Assembly: GCA_018056145.1 (NCBI GenBank)
Contig: JAGPGE010000415.1
Location: forward strand, 1-5,767
Length of the DNA stretch: 5,767 bases
Direction of reading: 5' to 3'
DNA from: Armatimonadota bacterium
GTDB lineage: Bacteria > Armatimonadota > Zipacnadia > Zipacnadales > JABUFB01
In this document: piece after piece, positions 5,502-5,767 of the stretch
Layout: the number at the start of each line of letters is the position of its first letter
Numbering within the stretch: position 1 is the first letter of the stretch
Notes under the pieces: generated by a model
Databases searched by the model: none
What the model was told of the DNA's origin: nothing
Seen by the model: only the letters and a program-made list of their open reading frames with translations
Position numbers and translations under genes: made by a program

Positions 5502-5767
5502 GGTGGACGGCCAACGGCGAAAGGCAGTCGCGGGCAAGCCCGCTCCTACAATGAGACTGAATGGCTGAGTGAGTTGCGGCATCGGGCGAGCAATCAAAGA
5601 CGGTGCGGACGGGCAACGGCGAAAGGCGAAAGGCAGTCGCGGGCAAGCCCGCTCCTACAATGAGACTGAATGGCTGAGTGAGTTGCGGCATCGGGCGAGC
5701 AATCAAAGACGGTGCCGACGGCCACCGGGTAACGGCGAAAGGCAGTCGCGGGCAAGCCCGCTCCTAC
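5502..5767. repeat. 109-bp tandem array with REP-like palindromes, continuing past the window
   Basis: Two full units (5519-5627 and 5628-5736) and the first 31 bases of a third (5737-5767) run head to tail. The first 88 bases of the two full units are identical (5519-5606 and 5628-5715). The last 21 bases differ, and the junction at 5621-5634 holds an extra GAAAGGC. The DNA before the first unit (5502-5518) resembles the variable tail, so the array probably begins near 5502. Each unit contains GCGGGCAAGCCCGC followed by TCCTAC (palindromes at 5530-5543, 5639-5652 and 5748-5761). This is close to REP sequences known from Pseudomonas and other Gammaproteobacteria. The array fills the region upstream of the aminotransferase gene. 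I see no clear sigma-70 promoter in it on the minus strand, and no protein gene. Confidence 0.85.

Noticed and set aside
5519..5767. CRISPR array
   Set aside because: The repeated part is 88 bp and the variable part only 21 bp, and the variable parts resemble one another. CRISPR repeats are much shorter and their spacers unrelated.

Overview
The window looks like high-GC bacterial chromosome, probably from an uncultivated lineage. Four protein genes can be supported, and all lie on the minus strand. The plus strand carries no convincing gene. Two hints point loosely to a Planctomycetota-, Armatimonadota- or other PVC-like genome. One is the hydrolase fragment's combination of an FSHGLGG motif with an HIQHPGSDDAAWRG motif. 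The other is the intergenic DNA packed with short GC-rich hairpins. No marker gene fixes the phylum, and I would not go further than that.

Reading along the minus strand, from high to low coordinates: (1) 5767-5502 is a head-to-tail array with a 109-bp period. Each unit carries a REP-like palindrome, GCGGGC-AA-GCCCGC. (2) 5478-4162 encodes a PLP-dependent class III aminotransferase of the GABA/ornithine aminotransferase type, 438 aa. Its open frame runs upstream into the repeats, but the true start is the internal ATG at 5478. (3) 4161-3271 is an 891-bp gene-free stretch. Its part nearest lepA (about 3741-3413) is a mosaic of GC-rich hairpins. The remainder (about 4161-3763) holds little that I can name. 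A putative lepA promoter with a perfect 16-bp palindrome in its spacer lies at 3372-3344. (4) 3270-1471 is lepA, the ribosomal GTPase EF-4. (5) 1446-598 is a GH43-type five-bladed beta-propeller glycosidase, 24 nt behind lepA with its own strong ribosome binding site, so it is probably co-transcribed. (6) 597-359 is a short spacer with two hairpins and a lone copy of the same REP-like palindrome. (7) 358 to the window edge is the start of a secreted alpha/beta hydrolase.

The genes do not form an obvious pathway. LepA is housekeeping, the GH43 enzyme suggests intracellular trimming of plant or algal glycans, the aminotransferase suggests amino-acid or GABA catabolism, and the hydrolase is exported. 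I see no phage, transposase, CRISPR, toxin-antitoxin or defence gene, and no tRNA or rRNA. I did not find a convincing undescribed system. The parts most worth a second look are the two repeat regions (3413-3741 and 5502-5767), the palindrome upstream of lepA, and the Asp-for-Glu position in the GH43 enzyme.
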